From: Ktedonobacter racemifer
GTDB lineage: Bacteria; Chloroflexota; DTOL01; JACQYG01
DNA length: 26,300 nt
Direction: 5' to 3'
NCBI GenBank assembly: GCA_020723545.1
Contig: DYIS01000006.1
Coordinates: 1-26,300, forward strand
Shown: positions 6,480-14,526 of the stretch, in pieces
How the letters are laid out: each line of letters opens with the position of its first letter
How positions within the stretch are numbered: the first letter of the stretch is position 1
Position numbers and translations under genes: made by a program
The notes under the pieces: model-generated
Told to the model about the DNA's origin: nothing
What the model saw: the letters and a program-made list of their open reading frames with translations, nothing else
Databases searched by the model: none

Positions 6480-8676
6480 ATTTCCTTTCCCCTCTCGACC
6501 GAATGAAGATGAAGAGCAAGAAAAACACCCCCAGAAGGGCACCCAGGAAAAGAAAGCAGACGAGCCCCTGGAGGCGCTCCCAGATGGTATTCAGATGATA
6601 GGTAAAAGCAAACTCTCGACCGCCGGTGTCCACCTTGACCTCGGGCCGAAGGGGAGTGAAGACCAGGGAACCCTTGCCATCGGTGGGTAAATCGGGGGCA
6701 TCGCTGAGCACGGTGAAGGCAACCGTGGTCGAGGAGTTCGGCTCCATCTTCAGGACATTGGGAAGCACCACTGCCCCGGGCAGGCCCCTCACCTCCAACT
6801 TGATGGTTTCCGGTTTGGGTGAATTGGAGGCCAGGCGGAAGGTGCGCAGGAACTTCACACGGTCCAGCTTCCCCGCGTCGCCGGCATCCAGGGCGGTGAC
6901 GGATACGACCAGGCCCCTGGTTACCTCCAGTTTCTCCTCGCTGAAGTCGGAGTAGAAGATCTTCTTACCCTGGTCCACGGCCTGGATGTGGGCCCTAGCC
7001 ATAAAGGTGTACTTCCCATCGATGGTGGGCACGTAGGTCGCCAGATAGGTCTTGCCATCCGGCTGCCGTTGCAGCATCAGGTCGTCAAGGAACCCATCCG
7101 GTCGGCGCACGGTGGTGGTGATCTCCACCGATTCCGCTGCCACCGGGCTGGTCCCCGGCTGTATTTTCAGAGTGGCAGTTACCGGCCGGTCCGGCTCCAC
7201 TTTTCCGGAGGGGCTCAAGGTCATCTGCAAGGTGGGCAAGGGCGCCACCCGGATGGTGTACTCCTTAGTCAAGTGCACCGATGAATTGTAGCGGGCCGGG
7301 ACCTCGACGCTCAGGTTGTACCGTCCCGCGTTCTGAGTCGGTTGGTACACGTTGGTATAGTAGCCGTCGTCGCTTTCCAGGTCGTAGCCATAGCCATCAT
7401 CCTTGAGGCTCAAGGGCTCCCACTTGGGGGAGGTCATGGTGACCTCTGGCGTCATCCCCAGGGTGCGCTTCTCCTCCAGCAGGGGAAAGCCGGTGGTGCC
7501 GGCCTGGAGGAGCAAACGTCCCACCTCGGTGAGCACCCCGGCGCCAGCCTGGACCAGCATGCGCTTGTTCTGCGGCCAGTAGCGAGGCGAATAATCATCG
7601 GTGGGGGCCAGGGCCTCTGGCTCGAAGAGCCTTACGCGCAGCTCCGAACGTACGATGGCAGCCACGTTAACCGCGGTGCCGGTGATGGGCCCTTCCACCC
7701 AGATGTTCCAACCTCCGTCCAGGGGGAGGGCTTTGGAGTCCACGGTGAACAGATCATAGCGGGGGTCGGTGGCCCGGTACCGAAGCTTGGCCCTCTCCTG
7801 CTCCACCAGGTCCATCCGGTTGGGAGACCGGAGCACCTTGATCACCGGCTGGCCCTCGGGCCACGTCGCCACCCAGGAGACGTTGTAGATGCGCTGGGCG
7901 GGGTCGATCCTGGCCAGGCTGACCTCTCGCCCGGCGGGCACCTGGAAGAAATCGGCGTAGCGGTCATCCCGCAGCATGGAGAAGATCTGCATGTAGATGC
8001 GGATCAGCTCCGAGGCATTATTAGCCTTGAAGGTCTTGCCTCCCACCCGGTTGGCGATCTCCTCCAGGGTATTCATGTCCGCCCCGCCGCCCAAACCAAT
8101 GGGGAAGATGCGGACGTCAGCCCTCTCCTGCAGGCCCTTGATGGCCTCCTCCAGGGCTGCCCTGGGCTCTACCTCTTGCTTGCCGTCGGTGAGGAAGACG
8201 ATGAAGCGCTTGCGTTCCACTTCCTGGGGCGCCAATCCGGGCAAACGGGGGGTGGGCAGGGCTGCCCCGGGGACCAGGTCCAGCATGTCGGTGGCGTGCT
8301 TCAGCGCTTTCCCCATGAAGGTGCCGCCGATCCAGCGTTTCTGGGCCTGGGCTGTGGCCTTCTTGGCGATGTCCTTGGAGGCGGCGGAGTCCACCACCGA
8401 CATCTCCAGGCCCCGCTCGGTGTGATAGGCGTCGGACATGGTGACGATGCCGATCTCGTCGCCCACGCCCGCCAGGTCTATGAAAAGCCTGGCCGCGGAG
8501 ATGCGCAGGTCCCTGGGATCACTGTCCGCCATGCTTTCAGAGTTGTCCACCACCAGCACCACGTGGACCCGCTCTCGCACCTCCTGGTCACCGTCGGCGC
8601 TGGCGATGCCGCTCAGCAACAAGAGGGGCAGCATGACTACGGCTGCCAGCCACAGGGCCCGCTTGTAGCTCTCCAT
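6472..8676 (-). CDS. von Willebrand factor A domain membrane protein in the Tad operon
   Basis: 734-residue protein. A signal peptide or anchor (about residues 7-26, ending SGIASADG) leads to a vWA domain at about 36-240 with a complete MIDAS: DNSES (44-48), GGTFMG (Thr119) and FLTDGK (Asp164). The long middle part looks like Ig-like or beta-sandwich modules (for example ATYVPTIDGKYTFMARAHIQ), and a C-terminal membrane helix (about 700-725) is followed by a basic RSRGERKYG tail. The bulk of the protein is therefore extracytoplasmic, and a metal-dependent adhesion or protein-protein role is plausible. The ATG at 8676 has GAGGAGGT 8 bases upstream. It sits between the CpaF gene and tadB, so it is likely a pilus-associated component. 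The precise role is inferred from position. Confidence 0.85.
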   Translation of the reverse strand: MESYKRALWLAAVVMLPLLLLSGIASADGDQEVRERVHVVLVVDNSESMADSDPRDLRISAARLFIDLAGVGDEIGIVTMSDAYHTERGLEMSVVDSAASKDIAKKATAQAQKRWIGGTFMGKALKHATDMLDLVPGAALPTPRLPGLAPQEVERKRFIVFLTDGKQEVEPRAALEEAIKGLQERADVRIFPIGLGGGADMNTLEEIANRVGGKTFKANNASELIRIYMQIFSMLRDDRYADFFQVPAGREVSLARIDPAQRIYNVSWVATWPEGQPVIKVLRSPNRMDLVEQERAKLRYRATDPRYDLFTVDSKALPLDGGWNIWVEGPITGTAVNVAAIVRSELRVRLFEPEALAPTDDYSPRYWPQNKRMLVQAGAGVLTEVGRLLLQAGTTGFPLLEEKRTLGMTPEVTMTSPKWEPLSLKDDGYGYDLESDDGYYTNVYQPTQNAGRYNLSVEVPARYNSSVHLTKEYTIRVAPLPTLQMTLSPSGKVEPDRPVTATLKIQPGTSPVAAESVEITTTVRRPDGFLDDLMLQRQPDGKTYLATYVPTIDGKYTFMARAHIQAVDQGKKIFYSDFSEEKLEVTRGLVVSVTALDAGDAGKLDRVKFLRTFRLASNSPKPETIKLEVRGLPGAVVLPNVLKMEPNSSTTVAFTVLSDAPDLPTDGKGSLVFTPLRPEVKVDTGGREFAFTYHLNTIWERLQGLVCFLFLGALLGVFFLLFIFIRSRGERKYG

Positions 8677-8751
8677 CCCTGAAGACCTCCTCGACTTTCT
8701 CGTCACGCTATGGTTGGCGGGTGGTATCCGACCCAGGGCGGCCCGGGCAGC

Positions 8752-11175
8752 TCAGGGCTTCGAGCCCAGTTGGAAGGTTTCCGGGGGCAGGGTGACGCCG
8801 TAGGACTTGAAGCGCTCCAGGCACTTGGGCTCATAGCCGGTGTACTCGAAGTGGCCGATGACCCGGCCCTCGGGCGACACCCCCTCCTGGCGATAGACGA
8901 ATATGTCTTCGACCGCGATGTGGCCGTCGAAGACCCCCTGGATCTCGGAGATGTTGGTCACCCGGCGGCTGCCATCGATGAGGCGGCTTTGCTGGAGGAC
9001 GATGTTCAGGGCCCCCACCAACTGCTCCCGGATGGCGGAGGAGGGGAGCTGTACCCCGGCCCACATGACCATGGTCTCCAGGCGGGAGAAGGCATCCTCC
9101 GGCGAGTTGGCGTGGATGGTGGAAAGCGAGCCCTCGTGGCCGGTGTTCATGGCCTGGAGCATGTCCAGGGCCTCGGCGCCCCGGACCTCGCCCACGATGA
9201 TGCGGTCCGGGCGCATGCGCAGGGAGTTGCGCACCAGTTGGCGGATGGTGATCTCGCCCTCCCCCTCCTCGTTGGGCGGGCGGGTCTCCATGCGGACGAT
9301 GTGGGGCTGCTGCAACCGGAGCTCCGCCGCATCCTCGATGGTGACGATGCGCTCGGTCTCCGGGATGAAGGAGGACAGGACGTTCAGGGTGGTGGTCTTG
9401 CCGGAGCCGGTGCCGCCGGAGATCAGCATGTTGAGTTTGGAGCGCACACAGGCGTGCAGGAAATCCGCCATCTCCCGGGTCATAGTGTCGAAGGAGACGA
9501 TATCGTCCACGGTGAAGGGTATCTCTCGGAAGCGGCGGATGGTCAACACCGGGCCGTTCAGGGCCAGTGGCGGCAGCACGGCATTCACCCGGCTGCCGTC
9601 GGGGAGGCGGGCGTCTACCATGGGGCTGGACTCATCGATGCGGCGGCCCAGGGGGGCTACGATGGTGTTGATGACGCCACGCAGGTGGGTCTCGTCGCGG
9701 AAACGGATGTCCGGGCGCCGCTCCAGATGGCCCTTACGGTCGATGTATACCTCTTCGGGCCCGTTGACCATGATCTCGGTGACATCCGGGTCCTTCAAGA
9801 GCTCCGTTCCCATCTCGGCCACCAGATAGGCCGGGACGAAGAGCTTGCGCAACTTCTCCACGTCCACGCCGTAGGCCTTGAGCCTGGGCAGGCACTTTGG
9901 CGTTATGCCCGTGGGGGTGAAGTTGCCGTAGGCCTTGCCGTCATCGGTGAGGCCGATCTGTTCGAAGAGGAAGATGGGCTTCAGGACGATCTGCCCCTTC
10001 TTTACGCCCTGGACCTCGGCTATGGTCACGATCTTGCGGGGGCCTCCGGTGAGGCGGTTCTGCTGCACCACGATGTCCAGGGCCCCCACCAGTTGCTCGC
10101 GGATGGCCGATGAGGGGAGCTCCGTGCCCGCCCACATGACCATGGTCTCCAGGCGGGAGAAGGCCTCCTCCGGCGAGTTGGCGTGCACCGTGGTCATGGA
10201 ACCCTCGTGGCCGGTGTTCATGGCCTGAAGCATGTCCAGGGCCTCGGCGCCGCGGACCTCGCCCACAATGATGCGGGTGGGGCGCATGCGCAGGGAGTTG
10301 CGCACCAACTGGCGGATCGTCACCTCACCCTTTCCTTCCACGTTGGGCGGTCGGGCCTCCTGGCGCAGCACGTGGGGATGCACGCGGTAGAACTGGAGCT
10401 CGGCCGCGTCCTCGATGGTGATGATGCGCTCGTTCTTGGGGATGAACGAGCCCAGGACGTTCAGGGTGGTGGTCTTGCCCGAGCCGGTGCCGCCGCACAC
10501 CAGGATGTTCAGGCGGGCGATGACGCAGGCTTTGAGGAAATCGGCCATGTCCTGGGTGAGCGTGCCCATCTTCGCCAGATGCTCCATAGTGAAGGGGTCC
10601 TTGCGAAAGCGGCGGATGGTGATTACCGGGCCGTTGAGGGAGAGGGGTGGGATGATGGCGTTGACCCGGCCGCCGGCGGGGAGGCGGGCGTCCACCATGG
10701 GGCTGGACTCGTCGATACGCCGGCCCAGGGGGGCCACAATGCGATCGATGATGTGGTTGATGTGCCTCTCGTCGGTAAAGCTTATGTCGCCTCGAAGCTG
10801 GAGGCGACCGTCTCGCTCGATCCAGACCTGATCTGGGGCATTGACCATGATCTCGGTCACCCCCGGGTCCCTGATCAGCGGTTCCAGAGGGCCGTAACCG
10901 GTGGTCTCATCGATGATGATCCGGATGAGCTCGGCGCGGTCGGCCAGGGAGATAACCCGCTCCTCCTCCCGGACCATCTGGTTCACCAGGCTCTCCACCC
11001 GGGCCCGCAGCACCTGGGGCGGGAGGCTGGTGAGCTTCTCCAGATTTGCCTCTTTGATCAGGCGGTCCCGGTAGTGCCGGGCCAGCTCGCTGATGTAGGT
11101 GATGGCCATGGCGCCGGCGCGCTCGGCCTCCAGTCCTGGACGCGTTTGCTTATTCAAGCGGTCAAGGATCGTCAT
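8752..11175 (-). CDS. Double-domain CpaF/TadA-type pilus secretion ATPase
   Basis: 807-residue protein with two CpaF ATPase domains in one chain, about twice the usual CpaF length. Residues 25-100 are the helical N-terminal part (RHYRDRLIKEANLEKL through TTGYGPLEPL). ATPase 1 covers about 101-440: Walker A GGTGSGKTT (228-236), RIIVGEVRGAEALDMLQAMN (301-320) and the His-box region TGHEGSMTTVHAN. ATPase 2 covers about 457-807 with the same motifs: GGTGSGKTT (587-595) and RIIVGEVRGAEALD (658-671). The second copy lacks the N-terminal helical region. Both look catalytically intact. It would power pilin export or assembly through TadB/TadC. The ATG at 11175 has GGGAGGTGGG upstream; upstream in-frame residues belong to the leader and palindrome. 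It is the first gene of the Tad operon. Confidence 0.92.
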   Translation of the reverse strand: MTILDRLNKQTRPGLEAERAGAMAITYISELARHYRDRLIKEANLEKLTSLPPQVLRARVESLVNQMVREEERVISLADRAELIRIIIDETTGYGPLEPLIRDPGVTEIMVNAPDQVWIERDGRLQLRGDISFTDERHINHIIDRIVAPLGRRIDESSPMVDARLPAGGRVNAIIPPLSLNGPVITIRRFRKDPFTMEHLAKMGTLTQDMADFLKACVIARLNILVCGGTGSGKTTTLNVLGSFIPKNERIITIEDAAELQFYRVHPHVLRQEARPPNVEGKGEVTIRQLVRNSLRMRPTRIIVGEVRGAEALDMLQAMNTGHEGSMTTVHANSPEEAFSRLETMVMWAGTELPSSAIREQLVGALDIVVQQNRLTGGPRKIVTIAEVQGVKKGQIVLKPIFLFEQIGLTDDGKAYGNFTPTGITPKCLPRLKAYGVDVEKLRKLFVPAYLVAEMGTELLKDPDVTEIMVNGPEEVYIDRKGHLERRPDIRFRDETHLRGVINTIVAPLGRRIDESSPMVDARLPDGSRVNAVLPPLALNGPVLTIRRFREIPFTVDDIVSFDTMTREMADFLHACVRSKLNMLISGGTGSGKTTTLNVLSSFIPETERIVTIEDAAELRLQQPHIVRMETRPPNEEGEGEITIRQLVRNSLRMRPDRIIVGEVRGAEALDMLQAMNTGHEGSLSTIHANSPEDAFSRLETMVMWAGVQLPSSAIREQLVGALNIVLQQSRLIDGSRRVTNISEIQGVFDGHIAVEDIFVYRQEGVSPEGRVIGHFEYTGYEPKCLERFKSYGVTLPPETFQLGSKP
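8755..10875 (-). repeat. internal tandem duplication within the CpaF gene
   Basis: The ATPase-2 half (about 8755-9807) repeats the ATPase-1 half (about 9811-10875) with an offset near 1071 bases. Bases from 9061 and from 10132 run nearly identical for long stretches, including the His-box and Walker B regions. The similarity is clear at the DNA level but not exact, so this is a diverged duplication and not an assembly echo. Confidence 0.8.
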
Positions 11176-11203
11176 AGAACCCACCTCCCGAAACAAAAAC
11201 AAT

Positions 11204-11221
11204 GTCTTTACTGGTAAAGAA
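11204..11221. repeat. dispersed palindrome copy (16/18) in the cpaF leader
   Basis: GTCTTTACTGGTAAAGAA in the predicted untranslated leader of the CpaF gene, 28 bases upstream of its start codon. Confidence 0.8.
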
Positions 11222-11323
11222 GCGGGTGAATCCAGCGCCCGAAACGCCGGGCCGGCCCGGTCGGGGCATAGACGGAGCCGCACCAATGTGCCACGGTACA
11301 CTGGGAACGGCTTCGACAAAGCT

Positions 11324-11351
11324 ATTATAGTATAAAATGCCTGAATGTCAA
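11324..11351 (-). promoter_or_regulatory. strong sigma70-like promoter of the Tad operon
   Basis: On the minus strand TTGACA (11346-11351) and TATAAT (11324-11329), both perfect, are separated by 16 bases. The predicted transcript has a leader of roughly 140 bases before the CpaF ATG at 11175. The non-coding interval 11176-11424 holds this promoter, the divergent sortase promoter and one palindrome copy. Confidence 0.75.
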
Positions 11352-11371
11352 CAAAGAAACAACCTCTTTGT
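11351..11371. promoter_or_regulatory. inverted repeat between divergent promoters (possible operator)
   Basis: ACAAAGA (11351-11357) and TCTTTGT (11365-11371) form a 7-bp dyad. It occupies the space between, and touches, the -35 boxes of the Tad operon promoter and the sortase promoter. A regulator bound here could act on both. The assignment is inferred from position only. Confidence 0.4.
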
Positions 11372-11396
11372 CAAACTGCGTGGGCTGTGATAGAAT
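11368..11396 (+). promoter_or_regulatory. sigma70-like promoter of the sortase gene
   Basis: TTGTCA (11368-11373) and TAGAAT (11391-11396) are separated by 17 bases. The -10 box covers an upstream in-frame ATG (11395), which favours the downstream ATG at 11425 as the real start. Confidence 0.6.
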
Positions 11397-11424
11397 GGCC
11401 CCGATAATCTCTGGGAGCCATGCC

Positions 11425-12087
11425 ATGCGGCGGTCAACACCATGGCGTCGCCACCTGGGCAACGTGGCGGTTGCCTCGGGCCTGGCGTTTTTGATCTTCG
11501 GGGTCTTCCTGGCAGTCGCGCCTCTCTTGCCTGCCCCGGCGCCGGTCCCGAAGCCCACTGCACCTTCGCCAGCGGCGAGCGCCGAGGTCACCGCCACGCC
11601 TGGAGAAACGGCCACGGCTCCGGCCGCCTCGGCCATGCCAACCCCTACTACGTGGAAGGCCCTCCTGCCCACGCGCCTGGAAATCCCTAAGCTTAAAGTG
11701 GATGCCCAGGTGTTGGAGGTCTACGTCCGAAATGGTGAGTGGGATGTCTCCCGGATCATCGACGAAGTAGGACATCTGTCCGGCACCGGCAACGTGGGCG
11801 AGGCCGGTAACGCGGTCTTCGCCGCCCACGTGACCCTGAAAGGCCACGGCGATGGGCCCTTCCGCTGGCTGGAGACCCTGCAGCCGGGTGACCAGGTGAT
11901 CGTCTATCGCGGAGATGCCAGGTACGCCTATGCGGTGAATGAGATGGTGGTGGTGACCCCCAGCGCGGTAGAAGTGCTGAGCCCCACCAAAGACGAGACT
12001 GTAACGCTGATCTCCTGTGTCAACTGGGATCTATTCAAAGGGGAATACAAGGACCGATTGGTGGTCACTGCCAAGCGTGTACCCTAA
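11425..12087 (+). CDS. Sortase family transpeptidase
   Basis: 220-residue membrane-anchored sortase. An N-terminal helix (about residues 14-34) is followed by a Pro/Ala/Thr-rich linker (36-75) and the sortase beta-barrel. The catalytic set is visible: His135 in FAAHVT, Cys198 in TLISCVNW and Arg211 in YKDRLVV. Sortases cut a C-terminal sorting motif of exported proteins and join them to a surface acceptor. The motif and acceptor here are unknown, and no obvious sorting-signal substrate is seen in the window. The start is chosen from the GGGAG site 7 bases upstream and the promoter position. It is transcribed divergently from the Tad operon and convergently with the polysaccharide operon. The short TLxxC form and compact size resemble class D/E-like sortases; the class is not settled. 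Confidence 0.88.
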   Translation: MRRSTPWRRHLGNVAVASGLAFLIFGVFLAVAPLLPAPAPVPKPTAPSPAASAEVTATPGETATAPAASAMPTPTTWKALLPTRLEIPKLKVDAQVLEVYVRNGEWDVSRIIDEVGHLSGTGNVGEAGNAVFAAHVTLKGHGDGPFRWLETLQPGDQVIVYRGDARYAYAVNEMVVVTPSAVEVLSPTKDETVTLISCVNWDLFKGEYKDRLVVTAKRVP

Positions 12088-12095
12088 CCCCACTG

Positions 12096-12131
12096 GCCCC
12101 GATACTTTGATTCTGCGTAATGTATCGGGGC
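12096..12131. terminator. hairpin between convergent genes (candidate bidirectional terminator)
   Basis: GCCCCGATAC (12096-12105) and GTATCGGGGC (12122-12131) form a perfect 10-bp stem with a 16-base loop between the sortase stop and the dehydrogenase stop. A clear U-run is missing on either side, so termination is likely by position but not certain. Confidence 0.5.
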
Positions 12132-12138
12132 ACTGGCT

Positions 12139-13473
12139 TTATCCGCTGGGCGCACCTAGCCGGACGATCTTTTCGCGGTGCGGCAGGCCCCGGGTAGCGT
12201 TGACCGTGTCCACCACCAGGCTCGAATTCTCCACGATCCACCGGAAGTCGTAGGCCGAGTGGGCTGCCAGCACCACCACACAGTCCTGGCCCCGTAGACT
12301 CTCCGCAGTCAGGGGCGTGGCCTCCAGAGCCAGGCCTCCAGCGTAGAAAGCATTGCCTCCCACGTTGAACCTTTCGACGTATGAGTCGTGATAAGAAACG
12401 CGTGCATCCAGTTCCAGCAATAGCTCTATCACCCGTTGGGCGGGCGAATTACGGGCGTCGTCCACGTCCTTTTTGAAGGCAATCCCCAGTACCAGTATTC
12501 TCGCACCTCTTATGGTTTTGCCCCGCGAATTGAGGGCCCGGGCTATCAGGTCCCTCACATGGTAGGGCATATCCTGGTTCACCTGGGCCGCCAGCTCGAT
12601 GAACCTGGTGTAGAAGTCATACTCCCGCGCCTTCCACGATAGATAGAAGGGATCCACCGGTATGCAATGCCCTCCCACGCCGGGCCCCGGATAAAACGGC
12701 ATGAAGCCAAAGGGCTTGGTGGAGGCGGCCTCGATCACCTCCCAGATGTCCATCCCCATCCTCTCTGCCAGGAGGGCCAGCTCATTGACCAGGGCGATGT
12801 TCACGCTGCGAAAGACGTTCTCCAGGAGCTTGGTCATCTCGGCGACCCGGGGCGAGGAGACGATTTTGACCTCCGGGGTGATCCTGGAGAGTAAAAGCGC
12901 CGCCAGCTCGGCGCAGCGCGGGGTCAGACCGCCCACCACCTTGGGGGTGTTCTTGACCGTATAAAGCCGGTTGCCGGGGTCCACCCTTTCCGGCGAGAAG
13001 GCCAGGTGGAAATCATGGCCGGCCCTGAGCCCGGAGGCGGCCAGGATGGGCAGGACACACTCTTGAGTGGTCCCGGGGTAAGTGGTGCTCTGCAGTATGA
13101 CCAGCATTTCGGGGCGCAGCCGCTCGGCGATGCCCTGGGCCGCGGCCCGGATATAAGAGATGTCCGGGACCTTGGCGGCGGTGTAAGGGGTGGGCACACA
13201 GATGAAGGCCACGTCGGTGGCCTTCAGCACGTCGTAGTCGGTGGTGGCCGACAGGACCCCAGCCCTGACTAACGGGCTCAACCGTTCGCTGGGGATGTCG
13301 CGCAGGTAACTTTCGCCTCGCCGGATAGAAGCGATCTTCGCCTGGTCCACGTCTATCCCGACCACCCGGTAGCCCAGGTTGGCCAGCTCAATGGCCAGGG
13401 GTAGACCCACGTATCCCAGGCCGATGACCGCGATGGTCGCCGACCCGTCCATGATCTTTCCGTCCAGGGTCAT
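12139..13473 (-). CDS. Nucleotide-sugar (UDP-HexNAc) 6-dehydrogenase, WbpA/WecC type
   Basis: 444-residue NAD-dependent enzyme that oxidises C6 of a UDP-sugar to the uronic acid. The Rossmann motif VIGLGYVGLP (about 16-25) and the catalytic Cys270 in GPGVGGHCIPVDPFYLSW are clear. The GGHCIPVDP form fits the UDP-GlcNAc/ManNAc dehydrogenase group (WbpA, WecC) better than UDP-glucose dehydrogenase. The product would supply an acidic amino sugar for a surface glycan. The ATG at 13473 has AGGAGAT just upstream, overlapping the end of the WecA-like gene, with 3 bases between stop and start. It is the last gene of the polysaccharide operon. Confidence 0.93.
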   Translation of the reverse strand: MTLDGKIMDGSATIAVIGLGYVGLPLAIELANLGYRVVGIDVDQAKIASIRRGESYLRDIPSERLSPLVRAGVLSATTDYDVLKATDVAFICVPTPYTAAKVPDISYIRAAAQGIAERLRPEMLVILQSTTYPGTTQECVLPILAASGLRAGHDFHLAFSPERVDPGNRLYTVKNTPKVVGGLTPRCAELAALLLSRITPEVKIVSSPRVAEMTKLLENVFRSVNIALVNELALLAERMGMDIWEVIEAASTKPFGFMPFYPGPGVGGHCIPVDPFYLSWKAREYDFYTRFIELAAQVNQDMPYHVRDLIARALNSRGKTIRGARILVLGIAFKKDVDDARNSPAQRVIELLLELDARVSYHDSYVERFNVGGNAFYAGGLALEATPLTAESLRGQDCVVVLAAHSAYDFRWIVENSSLVVDTVNATRGLPHREKIVRLGAPSG

Positions 13474-13476
13474 GGT

Positions 13477-14508
13477 TTATCTCCTGTTCTCTTGATCTGG
13501 AGGCGGTCCGCTCCATCTCCTCTCCAACCAGACCAACGCCGCCAGGCAGGCCGCGGCCACCACCGCTCCGGTGAAATAGCCCTCCAGGATACTGGCCTTT
13601 AGCAGGAAAAGGGAGCCCAGGCCGAAGGTCATGGCCGCCAGGCTCAAGGCGAAAACGGCCTCGCGCTTGGTGAAGCCCAGGGCTACCAGCCGGTGAGATA
13701 GATGATCGGTACTCCCCTGGTAGATCGGAACCCGGCGCCGGAGGCGGGAAAGCGTGACCAGCACGGTGTCGAAGATGGGCAGGCCCAGCACCATCACCGG
13801 GATCATCCAGGTTACGATGTCGACGTTCTCGAAACGCAGCTTGATCCCCAGGGCAGCCAGCACAAATCCTAAAAACAGGCTGCCAGCATCGCCCATGAAG
13901 ATGGTGGCCCGATAGAAGTTGTAGCGCAAAAAGCCCAGGCAGGCCCCCAATAGGGCGGCCGACATGCTGGCCACCAGGTACTGGCCGCTGGTGGTGGCCA
14001 GGAGGAAGAAAAAGGCCGCGGCCACCGAGGCCACGCTGCCAGCCAGCCCATCCATGTTGTCCATGAAGTTCAGGGCGTTAGTGACGCCCATCACCCAGAG
14101 GTACGTTACCGCCAAATTCAGCACCGGCTGGTGCAGGAACTCCACCCGGATGCCGGACCAGACGAGCATGGCCGTCGCCAGGGCCTCCACCAGGAGCTTG
14201 ATCAGGGGGTTGAGGCCGTAGCGGTCGTCCCACAGGCCCAGCAGGGCGCAGGCGGTGGCCCCGCCCAGGATGCCGAGTAGCTGTCCCAGGTAGCCCGGCA
14301 GTTCGGCCATATCGCGAACCAGAAACAAAGCGGCGATGAAGGCAAGATAGATGGCCAAACCCCCCAGGAGCGGGATGGGCGACTGGTGGATCTTTCTTGG
14401 TTCCGGCTCGTCCACGAAGCCCATGGCAAGGGCCGTCCGGCGCAGTAGGGGCGTCCCCGCCAGCGAGATCAAGAGAGCCGAGAAGAAAATCAGGATGTAT
14501 ACGGTCAT
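13477..14508 (-). CDS. Undecaprenyl-phosphate sugar-1-phosphate transferase, WecA/MraY family
   Basis: 343-residue polytopic membrane enzyme that would start a lipid-linked glycan by moving a HexNAc-1-phosphate from UDP to undecaprenyl phosphate. Family motifs: DD at 94-95 in LWDDRYG, NFMDNMDGLAG (Asp150 and Asp153), MGDAGSLFLGF (Asp207) and the histidine motif STDHLSHRL. The number of hydrophobic segments (about 10-11) fits the family. A GGAGAT site precedes the ATG at 14508. It lies 18 bases after the Wzy/TPR gene and directly before the nucleotide-sugar dehydrogenase, which fits initiation of a polymer containing the dehydrogenase product. Whether it uses GlcNAc or another sugar cannot be told from sequence here. 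Confidence 0.92.
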   Translation of the reverse strand: MTVYILIFFSALLISLAGTPLLRRTALAMGFVDEPEPRKIHQSPIPLLGGLAIYLAFIAALFLVRDMAELPGYLGQLLGILGGATACALLGLWDDRYGLNPLIKLLVEALATAMLVWSGIRVEFLHQPVLNLAVTYLWVMGVTNALNFMDNMDGLAGSVASVAAAFFFLLATTSGQYLVASMSAALLGACLGFLRYNFYRATIFMGDAGSLFLGFVLAALGIKLRFENVDIVTWMIPVMVLGLPIFDTVLVTLSRLRRRVPIYQGSTDHLSHRLVALGFTKREAVFALSLAAMTFGLGSLFLLKASILEGYFTGAVVAAACLAALVWLERRWSGPPPDQENRR

Positions 14509-14526
14509 AGTATCTCCACGTGGCAG

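Noticed and set aside
8755..10875. CpaF duplication as an assembly artefact
   Set aside because: The halves differ at many bases and by small length changes, and both lie in one continuous open frame, so simple duplication of reads is unlikely, though long reads should confirm it.
7342..11217. Long plus-strand open frames opposite the vWA and CpaF genes
   Set aside because: They are antisense frames in G+C-rich DNA with no domain-like sequence; the minus-strand frames hold clear vWA and ATPase motifs and good ribosome binding sites.
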